In this document: positions 36,384-45,024 of the stretch, in pieces
How the letters are laid out: every line of letters starts with the position of its first letter
Numbering within the stretch: the stretch's first letter is position 1
DNA from: an uncultured beta proteobacterium
GTDB taxonomy: Bacteria > Pseudomonadota > Gammaproteobacteria > Burkholderiales > Burkholderiaceae_C
Assembly (NCBI GenBank): GCA_903844215.1
Contig: CAIMSP010000085.1
Span: 1-50,742, forward strand
Direction: 5' to 3'
Length of the DNA: 50,742 nucleotides
The notes under the pieces: generated by a model
Told to the model about the DNA's origin: nothing
The model's input: only the letters and a program-made list of their open reading frames with translations
Database searches by the model: none
Program-made: the position numbers and the translations under genes

Positions 36384-37412
36384 TTATTTCTTCGGCAGGA
36401 TATTGAGCTCGGCCGCGCTCGGCAGAAAGCTGCCGTTCCACACCGCGTCAGCGTTGACCCGGGTCTTGGTGGCGAAGGCGTCGGACACCTGGCTGGCCAT
36501 GAGCGACAGGCGCGGCCCCTTGACTTGGCCGAAGCCTTCGGCGCGCGCATCGGCGCTGTTGATGACGGTGTCGATGGCGAGCTGCAAGCGGCGCTGCTCC
36601 AGCTCGACGTTGATGATGCCGTCGCGCGCCTTGACCGCGTCGATGGCGGTCTTGGGGTTGGCGATCACCTCCTTCGCGCCCTTGGTGAAGGCCAGCAGGA
36701 AGGCCTTGATCGCGCCCGGGTTCTCCTTGATGAGCTTGGGCGAGGCGATGATGACGTTGCCGTAGAGTTTCACGCCGTAGTCCGCGTAGGGCAGCACCAC
36801 CACGTCGGCGGCTTTCACGCCGCGCGCTTCCAGGTTCAACAGCGAGGTGAAGGTGAAGCCGGTGATGGCGTCCACGTCGCCGCGCGCCAGCATGGTCTCG
36901 CGCAGCGGCGGATCCATGGCGGTCCACTGCACGCTGGCAATGCTGTTGGCTTTCTGAAAGATGGGGAAGGCGCGGCGTCCGGCGTCGAACACCGGCGCGC
37001 CCAGTTTCTTGCCAGCCAGGTCGGCAGGCGTCTTGATGCCCGATTTCTTCAGCGCCATGACCGAGGACGGCGTGTTGTTGTAAACCATCATCACGGCCAC
37101 GGGCTTGTTCGCCGCGTCCGGGTTGTTGGCGTGAAATTCCATCAGCGCGGCCAGGTCGGCAAAGCCCATGTCGTAGCTGCCAGAGGCGACCCGCGTCACC
37201 GCGCCCCCTGAGCCGTTGCCGGCGTCCACGCTGACATCGAGGTGGGCGTCCTTGAAATAGCCCTTGGCCGCAGGCACGAGGAACAGCGCGGCCGGACCTT
37301 CAAAGCGCCAGTCGAGCTGGAACTTGATGGGTGTGGTCTGGGCCTGGGCGCTGGCCAGGCTGAAGGCGGCAGCCAGGGCGGCGGCGGTTTGCAGGAAAAA
37401 ACGTTTTTTCAT
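36384..37412 (-). CDS. ABC transporter substrate-binding protein, SsuA/NMT1-like
   Basis: A 342-residue periplasmic binding protein. The start MKKRFFLQTAAALAAAFSLAS gives a signal peptide cut after AQAQ; the longer frame upstream lacks support. IKFQLDWRFEGPAALFLVPAAKGYFKDAHLDVSVDAGNGSG is the typical NMT1/THI5-like start, with DLAGKKLGAPVFDAGRR and the C-terminal LSLMASQVSDAF. A -24/-12 type promoter candidate lies 38 bp upstream, and the permease and ATPase genes follow. Substrate is uncertain; a nitrogen-containing compound fits the promoter and neighbourhood. Confidence 0.9.
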   Translation of the reverse strand: MKKRFFLQTAAALAAAFSLASAQAQTTPIKFQLDWRFEGPAALFLVPAAKGYFKDAHLDVSVDAGNGSGGAVTRVASGSYDMGFADLAALMEFHANNPDAANKPVAVMMVYNNTPSSVMALKKSGIKTPADLAGKKLGAPVFDAGRRAFPIFQKANSIASVQWTAMDPPLRETMLARGDVDAITGFTFTSLLNLEARGVKAADVVVLPYADYGVKLYGNVIIASPKLIKENPGAIKAFLLAFTKGAKEVIANPKTAIDAVKARDGIINVELEQRRLQLAIDTVINSADARAEGFGQVKGPRLSLMASQVSDAFATKTRVNADAVWNGSFLPSAAELNILPKK

Positions 37413-37449
37413 GTGGGCTCCAGTGAAGTCAAATCCAGACCAAGGTGTA

Positions 37450-37465
37450 AGCAAGGATGATGCCG
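37450..37465 (-). promoter_or_regulatory. Candidate sigma-54 promoter of the SsuABC-like operon
   Basis: On the minus strand CGGCATC-ATCC-TTGCT keeps the invariant GG and GC with exact spacing and a perfect TTGCT -12 element; the -24 element matches GGCA only. The predicted transcript start is near 37439, 27 nt before the start codon. Confidence 0.45.
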
Positions 37466-37501
37466 ATCGCGCTTTCGCCGAAGTCGGCGTCAGCAGGACA
37501 G

Positions 37502-37945
37502 TCAACGCCTATTTTCGGGCAATTTGCGCAGCACGAAATCCAGCGTCGATTTTTTCACCACGTCGTACCAGTTGCCGCGGATCTCGCGGCCGCAGGCGTC
37601 GGGCGTGACGCTGCCGACCCAGGTCGCGCTGATGGCCACGCCGTCCTGCGACTCGTCCAGCGTGAACTCGCCTTCCTGCGCATCGCCGCTGACCATGGCT
37701 GCGACGCCGTCGCGTGCCAGCGTGCCGCTCACGCCTTGCGCGTAGTCCGCACTGCGCTCCAGGCGCAGCGTCGCCTTGGCGTGCGCCCGGCCCTGTCCGG
37801 GTTCATGGAACTCCGCGCTCCACAGGCCGTAAAGCTGCTCGGGCAGCAGCTCGGTGGCACCGGGGCAGGGCACGAGCAGCGGGGCATCAGCGCCCCAACA
37901 CAGTGCACTCAACAGCAGGCCGGCCAGGGCGATGCGCCGTTTCAT
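37502..37945 (-). CDS. Small secreted protein of unknown function
   Basis: A 147-residue protein with a signal peptide (MKRRIALAGLLLSALCWG, cut near ADA). The mature part has a WSAEFHEPGQGRAHAKATLRLERS stretch and alternating beta-like segments (GDAQEGEFTLDESQDGVAISATW), then two conserved-looking Cys and the C-terminal NWYDVVKKSTLDFVLRK. It is probably a small beta-barrel-like periplasmic protein. The start overlaps the Rep helicase stop by 4 bp (ATGA), so the two are cotranscribed. I do not recognise a family. Confidence 0.75.
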   Translation of the reverse strand: MKRRIALAGLLLSALCWGADAPLLVPCPGATELLPEQLYGLWSAEFHEPGQGRAHAKATLRLERSADYAQGVSGTLARDGVAAMVSGDAQEGEFTLDESQDGVAISATWVGSVTPDACGREIRGNWYDVVKKSTLDFVLRKLPENRR

Positions 37946-40071
37946 GACAGCTTCTCCAGCGCGGCATTGGCCAGCGCCGTGTCCTGCGCCTTCTGGGCAA
38001 ACTCGGCGCGCAGCGCCTTGAGCTTGGCGCGCGGGTCTTCGCGCACCGTCTCCTTGTTCAGCCCCATCTCGGCGATGAAGCGGCTGGGCTGGGCCAGCAC
38101 CATCTCGCGCCCCTTCTTGCGCCGCTTGGTCCAGCTCACGGCCAGCGTGCGTTGCGCCCGGGTGATGCCCACGTACATCAGGCGGCGCTCCTCTTGCAGG
38201 CGCTGCGTCATGTCCGCCGACATCGGTCCGTCGGCGCGGCCCGTGGGGTTGTCCTCGTCGCCGAGCTTGAACGGCAACATGCCTTCGGTCACGCCCACCA
38301 GCATCACGTGCGGCCACTCCAGTCCCTTGGCCGCGTGCAGCGTGGACAGGGTGATCACATCCCGATCGGTCTCGCGCTCGCTGATGGTGGAGAGCAGCGA
38401 AATCGTCTGCGCCACTTCCAACAGATTCTTGCGCTCGGTGCTGGTGGTGGCTCCGGCGGCGTCGTCGATGTCACCGCCGCAGCGCTTGGCCATCCAATCG
38501 CAAAAATCCAGCACATTGGTCCAGCGTGCGGCCGCCACCTTCTCGCTGTCCTCGCCCTCGTACAGGTGCTTCTCGTAGTCGATGTCCTTGAGCCATTCTT
38601 TCAGGAAGGCCAGCGCGTCCTCGGCGCCCACGCAGTGGCGGGCGCGAAACTCCAGGTCGTTCACGGCGCGGCCGAACTCGTGCAGGCTGCCGACGGCGCG
38701 CGTGCTCAAGACCGAGCCCAGGCTCGAGCTGAACAGCGACTCGAACAGGCTTTGCTTGTACTTGCCGGCAAACTCGCCCAGGGCCGCCAGCGTCTGATGC
38801 CCGATGCCGCGCTTCGGGCTGGTGATGGCGCGCAGGAAGGCCGGGTCGTCGTCGTTGTTCACCCACAACCGAAACCAGGCGCACAAGTCCTTGATCTCGG
38901 CCCGGTCGAAGAAGCTCTGGCCACCGGACACCTTGTACGGCAGGTTGGCTTTGCGCAGCGCCTTCTCGAAGGTCTTGGCCTGATGGTTCGCGCGGTACAG
39001 GATGGCAAAGTCTCTGAGCTCCTTGTGCTGCGTGCCGGCGTTCGCGACGCCTTCGGTGCCGGCGCGCAGCGACTGGATGCGCGCCACCGTGCGTTCGGCC
39101 TCGTGCTCTTCGGTATCGGCATCGACCACGCGCACCGGCTCGCCTTCGCCCAGGTCGCTCCACAGGTTCTTTGGAAACAGCTTGGGATTGGGGCCGATGA
39201 CATTGTTGGCGGCGCGCAGGATGGCGCTGGTGGAGCGGTAGTTCTGCTCCAGCGTGATGACCTTGAGCTGCGGGTAATCGATCGGCAGTTTCTTCAGGTT
39301 GTCCAGCGTGGCGCCGCGCCAGCCGTAGATCGATTGGTCGTCGTCGCCCACGGCGGTGAAGCGCCCGCGTGGCCCCACCAGCAGCTTCAAGACTTCGTAT
39401 TGCGTGGCGTTCGTGTCCTGGTACTCGTCCACCAGCACATGGCCCAGCGCCGCCTGCCATTTGTCCCGGACGTTCTCATGCTCGTTGAGCAATTTGAGCG
39501 GCAGGCTGATCAAATCGTCGAAGTCCACGCTCTGGTAGGCGGCCAGCCGCTCCTCGTACAGCGCCATGACGCGCGCAATGATGCGTTCGTTGTCGTCCTT
39601 GGCCTGGGTCAGCGCCTGGGCCGCGCTCAGCCCGGTGTTCTTCCACAGGCTGATGGTCCACTGCCACTGGCGCGCGGTGGCCAGATCGACCGTGCCGCCG
39701 CAGTCCTTGAGGATGCCGGTGACGTCGTCGGCGTCCAAAATCGAGAACTGCGGTTTGAGGCCCAGCACCGCACCGTCCTGGCGCATCATGCGCACGCCCA
39801 GGGCGTGAAAGGTGCAGATCACCACCTCCTTGGCCGCGCGTCCGATGAGGCTGCGGGCGCGCTCGCGCATCTCGGTGGCGGCCTTATTGGTGAAGGTGAT
39901 GGCCGCGATCCGTTGGGGCTCCATGCCGACCTGGATCAGGCGTGCGATCTTGTGCGTGATGACCCGCGTCTTGCCCGAGCCCGCGCCCGCCAGCACCAAG
40001 CAGGGGCCATGCATGAAATTGACGGCCTCCTGTTGGGCGAAATTCAGACCGGAGGCAGGGGAGTTGGACAT
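37942..40071 (-). CDS. rep: ATP-dependent DNA helicase Rep (UvrD/Rep superfamily)
   Basis: A 709-residue superfamily 1A 3'-5' helicase. Motifs in order: Q-motif LNFAQQEAVNF, Walker A GAGSGKTRVITHKI, motif Ia AITFTNKAATEMRERA, motif II DEYQDTNATQYE, motif III AVGDDDQSIYGWRGA, motif IV LEQNYRSTSAILRAAN, motif V TLHAAKGLEWPHVML and motif VI RLMYVGITRAQRTL. The N-terminal sequence and length fit Rep rather than UvrD. Its role is to clear protein roadblocks ahead of replication forks. It is a normal chromosomal gene bordering the accessory zone. Confidence 0.93.
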   Translation of the reverse strand: MSNSPASGLNFAQQEAVNFMHGPCLVLAGAGSGKTRVITHKIARLIQVGMEPQRIAAITFTNKAATEMRERARSLIGRAAKEVVICTFHALGVRMMRQDGAVLGLKPQFSILDADDVTGILKDCGGTVDLATARQWQWTISLWKNTGLSAAQALTQAKDDNERIIARVMALYEERLAAYQSVDFDDLISLPLKLLNEHENVRDKWQAALGHVLVDEYQDTNATQYEVLKLLVGPRGRFTAVGDDDQSIYGWRGATLDNLKKLPIDYPQLKVITLEQNYRSTSAILRAANNVIGPNPKLFPKNLWSDLGEGEPVRVVDADTEEHEAERTVARIQSLRAGTEGVANAGTQHKELRDFAILYRANHQAKTFEKALRKANLPYKVSGGQSFFDRAEIKDLCAWFRLWVNNDDDPAFLRAITSPKRGIGHQTLAALGEFAGKYKQSLFESLFSSSLGSVLSTRAVGSLHEFGRAVNDLEFRARHCVGAEDALAFLKEWLKDIDYEKHLYEGEDSEKVAAARWTNVLDFCDWMAKRCGGDIDDAAGATTSTERKNLLEVAQTISLLSTISERETDRDVITLSTLHAAKGLEWPHVMLVGVTEGMLPFKLGDEDNPTGRADGPMSADMTQRLQEERRLMYVGITRAQRTLAVSWTKRRKKGREMVLAQPSRFIAEMGLNKETVREDPRAKLKALRAEFAQKAQDTALANAALEKLS

Positions 40072-40562
40072 GCGGGAAGAGAGGGGGGGGAACAGTCGGC
40101 AGGCGGGCCGGGAATCATACTTGCAGCGGCGAGGACGCCAGTCAACCAGACTGAGATCTCGTGGAAAAGGTCGCTTTGTCGGTCATCAAGGGCTTGCCGC
40201 TTTCAATCTTCAAGCCGCCATGCAGGCCATGGATTTCACCTCCGCCGCAGCGCGCTCATGCTGCCGTCGTTGACCCGAATCGAAGGCCAGCGCCTCTCCA
40301 CAATTGCCTGGCAGTGGTGGCTTAAGGGCGGGAAGCCGACAGCCAAAACTCCCAGACAGCAGTCATCCAAATCCCATGGCTTGGCGCTGTAACGATTGAG
40401 ATTAGCCGCGGCAACCGACGAGCGAAGCGACGAGGATGACGTCGGCTGCAACGATTGGTTGCTGATGGATGATGCTTGACCCGTTGAGATGCTTGATGCT
40501 GGGTTGGGTTCTATTTTCGACGAAAGTTGGGCAAGCGCCCGTTTCACGTTGTGCCTTGCTGG
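40072..40562. other. Intergenic region without a supported gene
   Basis: About 490 bp upstream of rep. A run of eight G residues lies at 40083-40090. Several short frames exist on both strands, but none has a ribosome site, consistent codon use or recognisable family. The right half is visibly less GC-rich, as in the accessory zone that follows. Confidence 0.4.
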
Positions 40563-40805
40563 CTAGTAACACTCGCAGATTTGGTGATAGCCGCCTTTGG
40601 CTGACACCGGGTAATCCTTGTCTGAAACTACCCGTGAAAACCGTGGTTTGCATCTCTTTCGACATTCATCATCAAGATCCCTCGCTGCTGGTCGCAAAGA
40701 CGAAATGAAGATTGAGGCGGCGATAAAAAGCGTGAAAGCCAGACCAACAGCCACCGGGGTTGGCAATCTTCCAAGCTGGAAACGAATGTGCTGCCAAAGC
40801 TTCAT
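40563..40805 (-). CDS. Small hypothetical membrane protein with Cys-rich tail
   Basis: An 80-residue frame. The start MKLWQHIRFQLGRL follows GAGG with 6-nt spacing and is preferred over the ATG 14 codons earlier. One membrane segment is visible (VAVGLAFTLFIAASIFISSL). After it come two cysteines (DECRKRCKPRF) and a C-terminal ICECY. The pattern suggests a single-pass inner-membrane protein with a small periplasmic or cytoplasmic cysteine domain. I do not recognise a family, and AT content is higher than in rep. Confidence 0.45.
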   Translation of the reverse strand: MKLWQHIRFQLGRLPTPVAVGLAFTLFIAASIFISSLRPAARDLDDECRKRCKPRFSRVVSDKDYPVSAKGGYHQICECY

Positions 40806-41124
40806 AAAAAGCCTCACGCAATGTAGCCGAGCGCCTATCTTGGCCATCCCAAGCTAGACGACAAAATAATTTGGGATTCCACCCATTGATGGCGAGGCCG
40901 ATCAACCGGCCAGACCCGTGCCAACAAAGTTTGCAGTCAATTTCGCAAGAAGTTGAAGTCATTTCCGTCCCTTTGAACCTTGTCGCCTATTCTGGCGAAG
41001 TTTGGCGAGTGCCGGGTTGACCTTCCCGACACATTTTCAATGTCAACTATAGCCCACTGGACCATGGGCTTAGATGACTGCTTGCGCTGCAACCCGGTCT
41101 CCCACTGACTTCATTCTTCGACGC
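40806..41124. other. Intergenic region without a supported gene
   Basis: About 320 bp between the small membrane protein gene and the HicB-like remnant. No gene, hairpin terminator or repeat with support was seen. Confidence 0.35.
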
Positions 41125-41250
41125 TCAAGCGGCCAACTTCGCACTCGCCAGTCGATTCAGGCTGACGCCTTGCTCGGCAGCCATTGGTGCCAGATTGCGG
41201 TGGCGCTGCGGCGGGATGCGCACACGGAACTCGCCGCTATAGTTTTTCCC
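41125..41250 (-). pseudogene. HicB-like (ribbon-helix-helix) antitoxin C-terminal remnant
   Basis: The minus strand encodes KNYSGEFRVRIPPQRHRNLA followed by PMAAEQGVSLNRLASAKLA and a stop. This is the DNA-binding C-terminal end of HicB-like antitoxins. The upstream part of the gene is missing; the frame continues into unrelated sequence. No HicA toxin is present. It is a gene fragment in a patch of mobile debris. Confidence 0.7.
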
Positions 41251-41291
41251 CGCCCGCGCGACCGTTCGCGCGATGCGTTTTCCAGCCTGAA

Positions 41292-41376
41292 GGCCTTGAC
41301 GCAAAATGGCCCGGTGCTGCAAATCCTCCTTGTCGCGTTCCCTTTCTTCGCGCTGGTGCTGGCGGGCTATGTGGCG
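41292..41376 (+). repeat. Duplicated 5' fragment of the AEC transporter gene (copy 1)
   Basis: This matches 43892-43976 at about 81 of 85 positions, with an offset of exactly 2600 bp. It encodes QNGPVLQILLVAFPFFALVL then AGYVAR, the first membrane segment of the AEC transporter. At GTGGCG it switches abruptly into IS110 transposase sequence. Confidence 0.9.
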
Positions 41377-41604
41377 CGCGCCAAGGTGACTGAACTCATT
41401 GCCAGTGTGCCGCCTTGTCTGATTGGCATTGAAGCGTGCACCGGCGCCCACCACTGGGCCGGGGAGTTCGCCAAGCTTGGTCACACGGTGCGCACGATGG
41501 CGCCCAAGTTCTTGGTGCCGTATCGCATGAGTGGCAAACGCGGCAAAAACGATGCCGCCGATGCAGCCGCCATCTGCGAAGCCGTCACCCGCCCCAACAT
41601 GCTT
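41377..41604 (+). pseudogene. IS110/IS1111-family transposase fragment
   Basis: The translated stretch PPCLIGIEACTGAHHWAGEF and KFLVPYRMSGKRGKNDAADA followed by AAICEAVTRP is the DEDD-domain part of IS110-family transposases, including the KNDAADA and ICEAV motifs. The start, the C-terminal domain and the element ends are missing. It is fused in frame to the AEC fragment, so the open frame 41074-41778 is a chimera, not a gene. About 220 bp of unassigned sequence follow, to 41827. Confidence 0.85.
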
Positions 41605-41827
41605 GAGCTGAGGGGCGCGGCCCGTCAGGGCCGTCGCGCCCAGCACGGCCCAGGAGTCTGGGCATCAAAAACCCATCGCAGGTGCACTCGATCGAAGGTC
41701 AACGGCCGCACCAAACATTTTGCCGTCGGCCCGGTTCGGGTTCATAGCCAAGCTGCGCCGGCTCGGCCTCAAACCTGACGGCAAAGACAAGTCGAATTTT
41801 GCGTACGCCGGAGCTGCGGGCGACATC

Positions 41828-43597
41828 TCAGGGTTGCAATCGCGGACTAATAAGGTACGGGGGTTGAATATTTGGAGCTGGAAATTTCCCCAGGAATCGA
41901 CTTATTGCGGGTAACGTTCCGATAATTGGACTCAAATCATATCCGTATGCTGGCCAATTAAAGCCGGCAAAAAAAGAAGGCTTTGAAGCATAATAAATGG
42001 AGGCTCTTAATGCATGATCAGAGCCGCCTTCCCAATACGCCACTCCATTGGTTTTTAAATCAAAGTTGCCATGATTGATGGAAGACGAACTTGGCTTTGG
42101 ATCATAGGCATTGTCATTGCTGTTGCAACCAAACGATACCATATACGGCCCGCTATAACCTTGTGAACAATTGGTGTTTCTAACGAGATAAGAACTCCAA
42201 TTGGGATTCAGCCACATGCCGGAGACGCCGAGTACATTGCCAACCAGAGAGTAATAATTTTGGTTCTTCCAGATTTCGACCGGTGTAAAACCCCAAGTCG
42301 GCTTCACCGATGTCCCATCAACGGCCGTCGTCATCGGCGTCTCATCGCCCCAGAAGTGATTGCGGAACAGCGTGAAATGGGATGAGCTTCCCCAGAAATT
42401 ATCCGCTGCGATATGCGATATAGAGTTGCCTTCAAACAGGTTCATCATCGGATGTGCGCCATGGTTAAATCGGGCTGATCCCAAATAACTTGAATCATCC
42501 GTATAGTTGTCATCAACGTAGTTATACAGGGCGGCAATACCTTCGCCACCCCCTTCAAAGCTAAAACTGTGCCGGTGGTTTCTCAATATGTTGTTTTCAA
42601 ATTTATGATCGCTGTTCCAGAAGAACAGAGCGAATCCATAGTTTCTGTCGCTGCTGCTATTCCTTCCAAAGTGGAAGTAGGAATCCCTTACCTCGACCGC
42701 ATGAGAGTATTGTATTTTTACGTGCGCCGCCTTGCCCGCACTCCCGGCGTTATAGGTCTCGACACCCTTGACCCAGGAAAATAAAGCCCCTTCCATCGTG
42801 ATGAAAGCCGGATGATCGGCATAGCTCCCATCCAATCGAATATTTTCCAGACCCGCCTTTTGGATACTGAATCTCATGGTTTTGATCGCCGGACTTTGAT
42901 TGGCTAAATAGGTCCAATAGAGCGGTCGACTGATTCCTATTGTGTTACCACTGATCGAGGTCACTTGCACGAATTGCTCGATCAATTCCGTGCCTTGCCC
43001 GTTGCCGTACGGTCCACCGCACCATGTACAGTTTCCATCGTCGCCAGTGATGGTGGTGGGAATACTCGGATCGCCATTCTCGGTAACTGCAATCCAATCA
43101 TTGACTGTCAGGCCCGGATTGGAGGATGTGACCAATGTCTGACTGCCCTTGGTGTAACCGCTTGAAAGAGCAACGGCTGATCCAATGCTTTCGGTAGTAC
43201 CGATGGTGATGGCGCCATTCGAGCCAAATTTAAAGGTCGTCGCGAATGCATCGGGAGCAGGCAAGTAGGGCGCCCCCGAAGATTTTGCTCCCCGCAATAC
43301 GACGTTGCTCTTGAGAGTGATATTGCTATTGACATAATAAATTCCAGCCGGAATGGTGACAGCACTATTGGCGGCCGCATTGTTGATGCACGTTTGAATG
43401 GCTGGCCCGTTGTTGCTGATCCCGTTTCCTTCGGTTAAGCCGGAACATTTCACCGGTGTATAAGTCGGCAGTGTCCCCCCGTTCCACTGATCTGAGCCGG
43501 CCAGCCAGGGAATGGTTCGGTCTATCGGAAGATCGTAGCTGGCCGACACTTGCAGAGGAATTGCGTAGCAAGTTAAGGCGATTAAGAGGTATTTCAT
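41828..43597 (-). CDS. Secreted right-handed parallel beta-helix protein (pectate-lyase-like fold)
   Basis: A 589-residue exported protein. ATG 43597 with AAGGA 8 nt upstream gives a signal peptide (MKYLLIALTCYAIPLQVSA). The frame upstream is unsupported. The mature protein has the pectate-lyase-superfamily start (AIQTCINNAAANSAVTIPAG, then IYYVNSNITLKSNVVLRGAK), followed by repeated beta-helix rungs (NIRLDGSYADHPAF, KIQYSHAVEVRDSYFHFGRN, DHKFENNILRNHRHSFSFEG, NLFEGNSISHIAADNFWGSS). A polysaccharide-binding or cleaving role is possible, but no catalytic triad was identified. The gene is markedly AT-richer than its flanks and lies between two copies of an AEC gene fragment, so it is probably acquired. 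Confidence 0.8.
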   Translation of the reverse strand: MKYLLIALTCYAIPLQVSASYDLPIDRTIPWLAGSDQWNGGTLPTYTPVKCSGLTEGNGISNNGPAIQTCINNAAANSAVTIPAGIYYVNSNITLKSNVVLRGAKSSGAPYLPAPDAFATTFKFGSNGAITIGTTESIGSAVALSSGYTKGSQTLVTSSNPGLTVNDWIAVTENGDPSIPTTITGDDGNCTWCGGPYGNGQGTELIEQFVQVTSISGNTIGISRPLYWTYLANQSPAIKTMRFSIQKAGLENIRLDGSYADHPAFITMEGALFSWVKGVETYNAGSAGKAAHVKIQYSHAVEVRDSYFHFGRNSSSDRNYGFALFFWNSDHKFENNILRNHRHSFSFEGGGEGIAALYNYVDDNYTDDSSYLGSARFNHGAHPMMNLFEGNSISHIAADNFWGSSSHFTLFRNHFWGDETPMTTAVDGTSVKPTWGFTPVEIWKNQNYYSLVGNVLGVSGMWLNPNWSSYLVRNTNCSQGYSGPYMVSFGCNSNDNAYDPKPSSSSINHGNFDLKTNGVAYWEGGSDHALRASIYYASKPSFFAGFNWPAYGYDLSPIIGTLPAISRFLGKFPAPNIQPPYLISPRLQP

Positions 43598-43865
43598 ATT
43601 CAATTCCTTTGCGAGATGATGCAGATCGCTCTGCGGAAAGGGTTTGTGCACTGTGGCAATCAACCAAGCCTTGCGGGTGACTTCGCAAGTACTTCGAACG
43701 TGATCAAACGCCGCAGTCATGAGTGGGGCAACCGTGGCAACGAGATTCTGCGCCGGACTAAGCCCAAGGCGGTCCCGGCCCAAGGACCACGCATCCCGTT
43801 TGGGCAGAACTCTATCGCGAAATTGTTGCATGGTTTGCCACTGGCTGCGTAGGGACGCAGTGCCC

Positions 43866-44894
43866 ATGCACCCGCCTTCGTTGGCGGTGACGGCCTTGAC
43901 GCAAAATAGCCCGGTGCTGCAAATCCTCCTTGTCACGTTCCCCTTTTTCGCGCTGGTGCTGGCGGGCTATGTGGCGGCGCGCCGCGCCATGCTGCCGCTG
44001 GAGGCGGTGGCGGGACTGAACAGCTACGTGCTGTTCTTTGCGCTGCCGTGCATGCTGTTTCGCTTTGGCTCGACCACGCCGCTGGCGCAGTTGTTTGACC
44101 CGGCCGTGCTGCTCGTCTATCTGGTGTGCGCGCTGGCGATGGTGGCGCTGGCCGTGATCGTCAGCCGCAATGAGCGCATTGGCTGGAACGACGCCGCCTT
44201 TGGCGCGCTGGTCGCTGCCTTCCCCAACACCGGCTTCATGGGCGTGCCGCTATTGGTGGTGTTGCTGGGCGCGCACGCCGCCGGCCCCACCATCTTCACG
44301 ATCGCGCTGGACATGGTCTTCACGTCCTCGCTGTGCATTGCGCTGTCGCGCCTGCCCGACCCGGGTGCCGCGCCCCAGGCCGGCAGCTCGGTTCGGCTGG
44401 CGCTCAGGAATGCCATCGCGGGCGTGGCACGAAATCCTCTGCCCTGGGCCATCGTGCTTGGTGCCGTGGCGCAGGCGGTTCAACTCGAGCTGCCCGCGCC
44501 ACTGGCGCAAACCGTGGGGCTGCTGGCGGACTCGGCGTCGCCGGTGGCGCTGTTCACCATCGGCGCCGTGCTGGCGCGCTCGCAGATCTTGGCGGCGCGC
44601 GGCAAGCACCCGGCGGTGTTGCTGCGCGACGTCGTTCCCATGGCCTGCATGAAGCTGCTGCTGCACCCGTTGCTGGTGCTGCTCGTGGGCGAGGCGGCGA
44701 TCCGTCTGGGTCTGCCGCTGGAGCGCTTCACGCTCAAGGTGCTGGTGCTGGTGGCCGCGCTTCCCAGCGCCAGCAACGTGTCGCTGCTGGCCGAGCGCTT
44801 TGGCGCCGACACCGGACGCATCGCGCGCATCATCCTGGTGTCCACGGCTGCGGCGTTCCTGAGCTTCTCCTGGGCCGTGACGCTGCTGGCCTGA
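43866..44894 (+). CDS. AEC (auxin efflux carrier) family transporter
   Basis: A 342-residue inner-membrane transporter with about ten hydrophobic segments. The N-terminal segment ILLVTFPFFALVLAGYVAARRAMLP, the conserved FAALVAAFPNTGFMGVPLL-type motif (GALVAAFPNTGFMGVPLLVVLLG) and the C-terminal LVAALPSASNVSLLAERFG are typical of AEC proteins, which export or import organic acids. Starts at ATG 43866 or at TTG 43896, just inside the duplicated region, are both possible; sequence before LTQNSPVL is not conserved. The 5' end is duplicated 2.6 kb upstream. Confidence 0.88.
   Translation: MHPPSLAVTALTQNSPVLQILLVTFPFFALVLAGYVAARRAMLPLEAVAGLNSYVLFFALPCMLFRFGSTTPLAQLFDPAVLLVYLVCALAMVALAVIVSRNERIGWNDAAFGALVAAFPNTGFMGVPLLVVLLGAHAAGPTIFTIALDMVFTSSLCIALSRLPDPGAAPQAGSSVRLALRNAIAGVARNPLPWAIVLGAVAQAVQLELPAPLAQTVGLLADSASPVALFTIGAVLARSQILAARGKHPAVLLRDVVPMACMKLLLHPLLVLLVGEAAIRLGLPLERFTLKVLVLVAALPSASNVSLLAERFGADTGRIARIILVSTAAAFLSFSWAVTLLA
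43892..43976 (+). repeat. 5' region of the AEC gene (copy 2 of the 85-bp repeat)
   Basis: This is the functional copy, reading on into the full transporter gene. It differs from 41292-41376 at about four bases, so the duplication is not recent. The interval between the copies holds an IS110 fragment and the beta-helix gene. Confidence 0.9.
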
Positions 44895-44908
44895 CTTTCA
44901 CGCTAAGT

Positions 44909-44924
44909 TGGCCGGTTTCTTGCA
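44909..44924 (+). promoter_or_regulatory. Candidate sigma-54 promoter of gltIJKL
   Basis: TGGCCGG-TTTC-TTGCA matches the RpoN consensus at TGGC, the last G of the -24 element and all of TTGCA, with correct spacing. It begins 15 bp after the AEC stop and about 100 bp before the gltI start codon. The predicted transcript start is near 44935. Confidence 0.6.
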
Positions 44925-45024
44925 AGTTGCGGGCTCAGGGTCTGCAGGGATAAGCCGGCCTTGCCATTGCCACCATAATCGATACGGATCAATCGCCCTC
45001 GACTCTTCACAAAGGACAAGCCAA

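Noticed and set aside
38152-40392. 746-codon plus-strand open frame opposite rep
   Set aside because: It is the reverse of the helicase gene and contains only low-complexity His/Gln/Val-rich sequence.
41074-41778. 234-codon open frame taken as a single gene
   Set aside because: It is a chance fusion of the AEC fragment and IS110 fragment with unrelated ends, and has no ribosome site.
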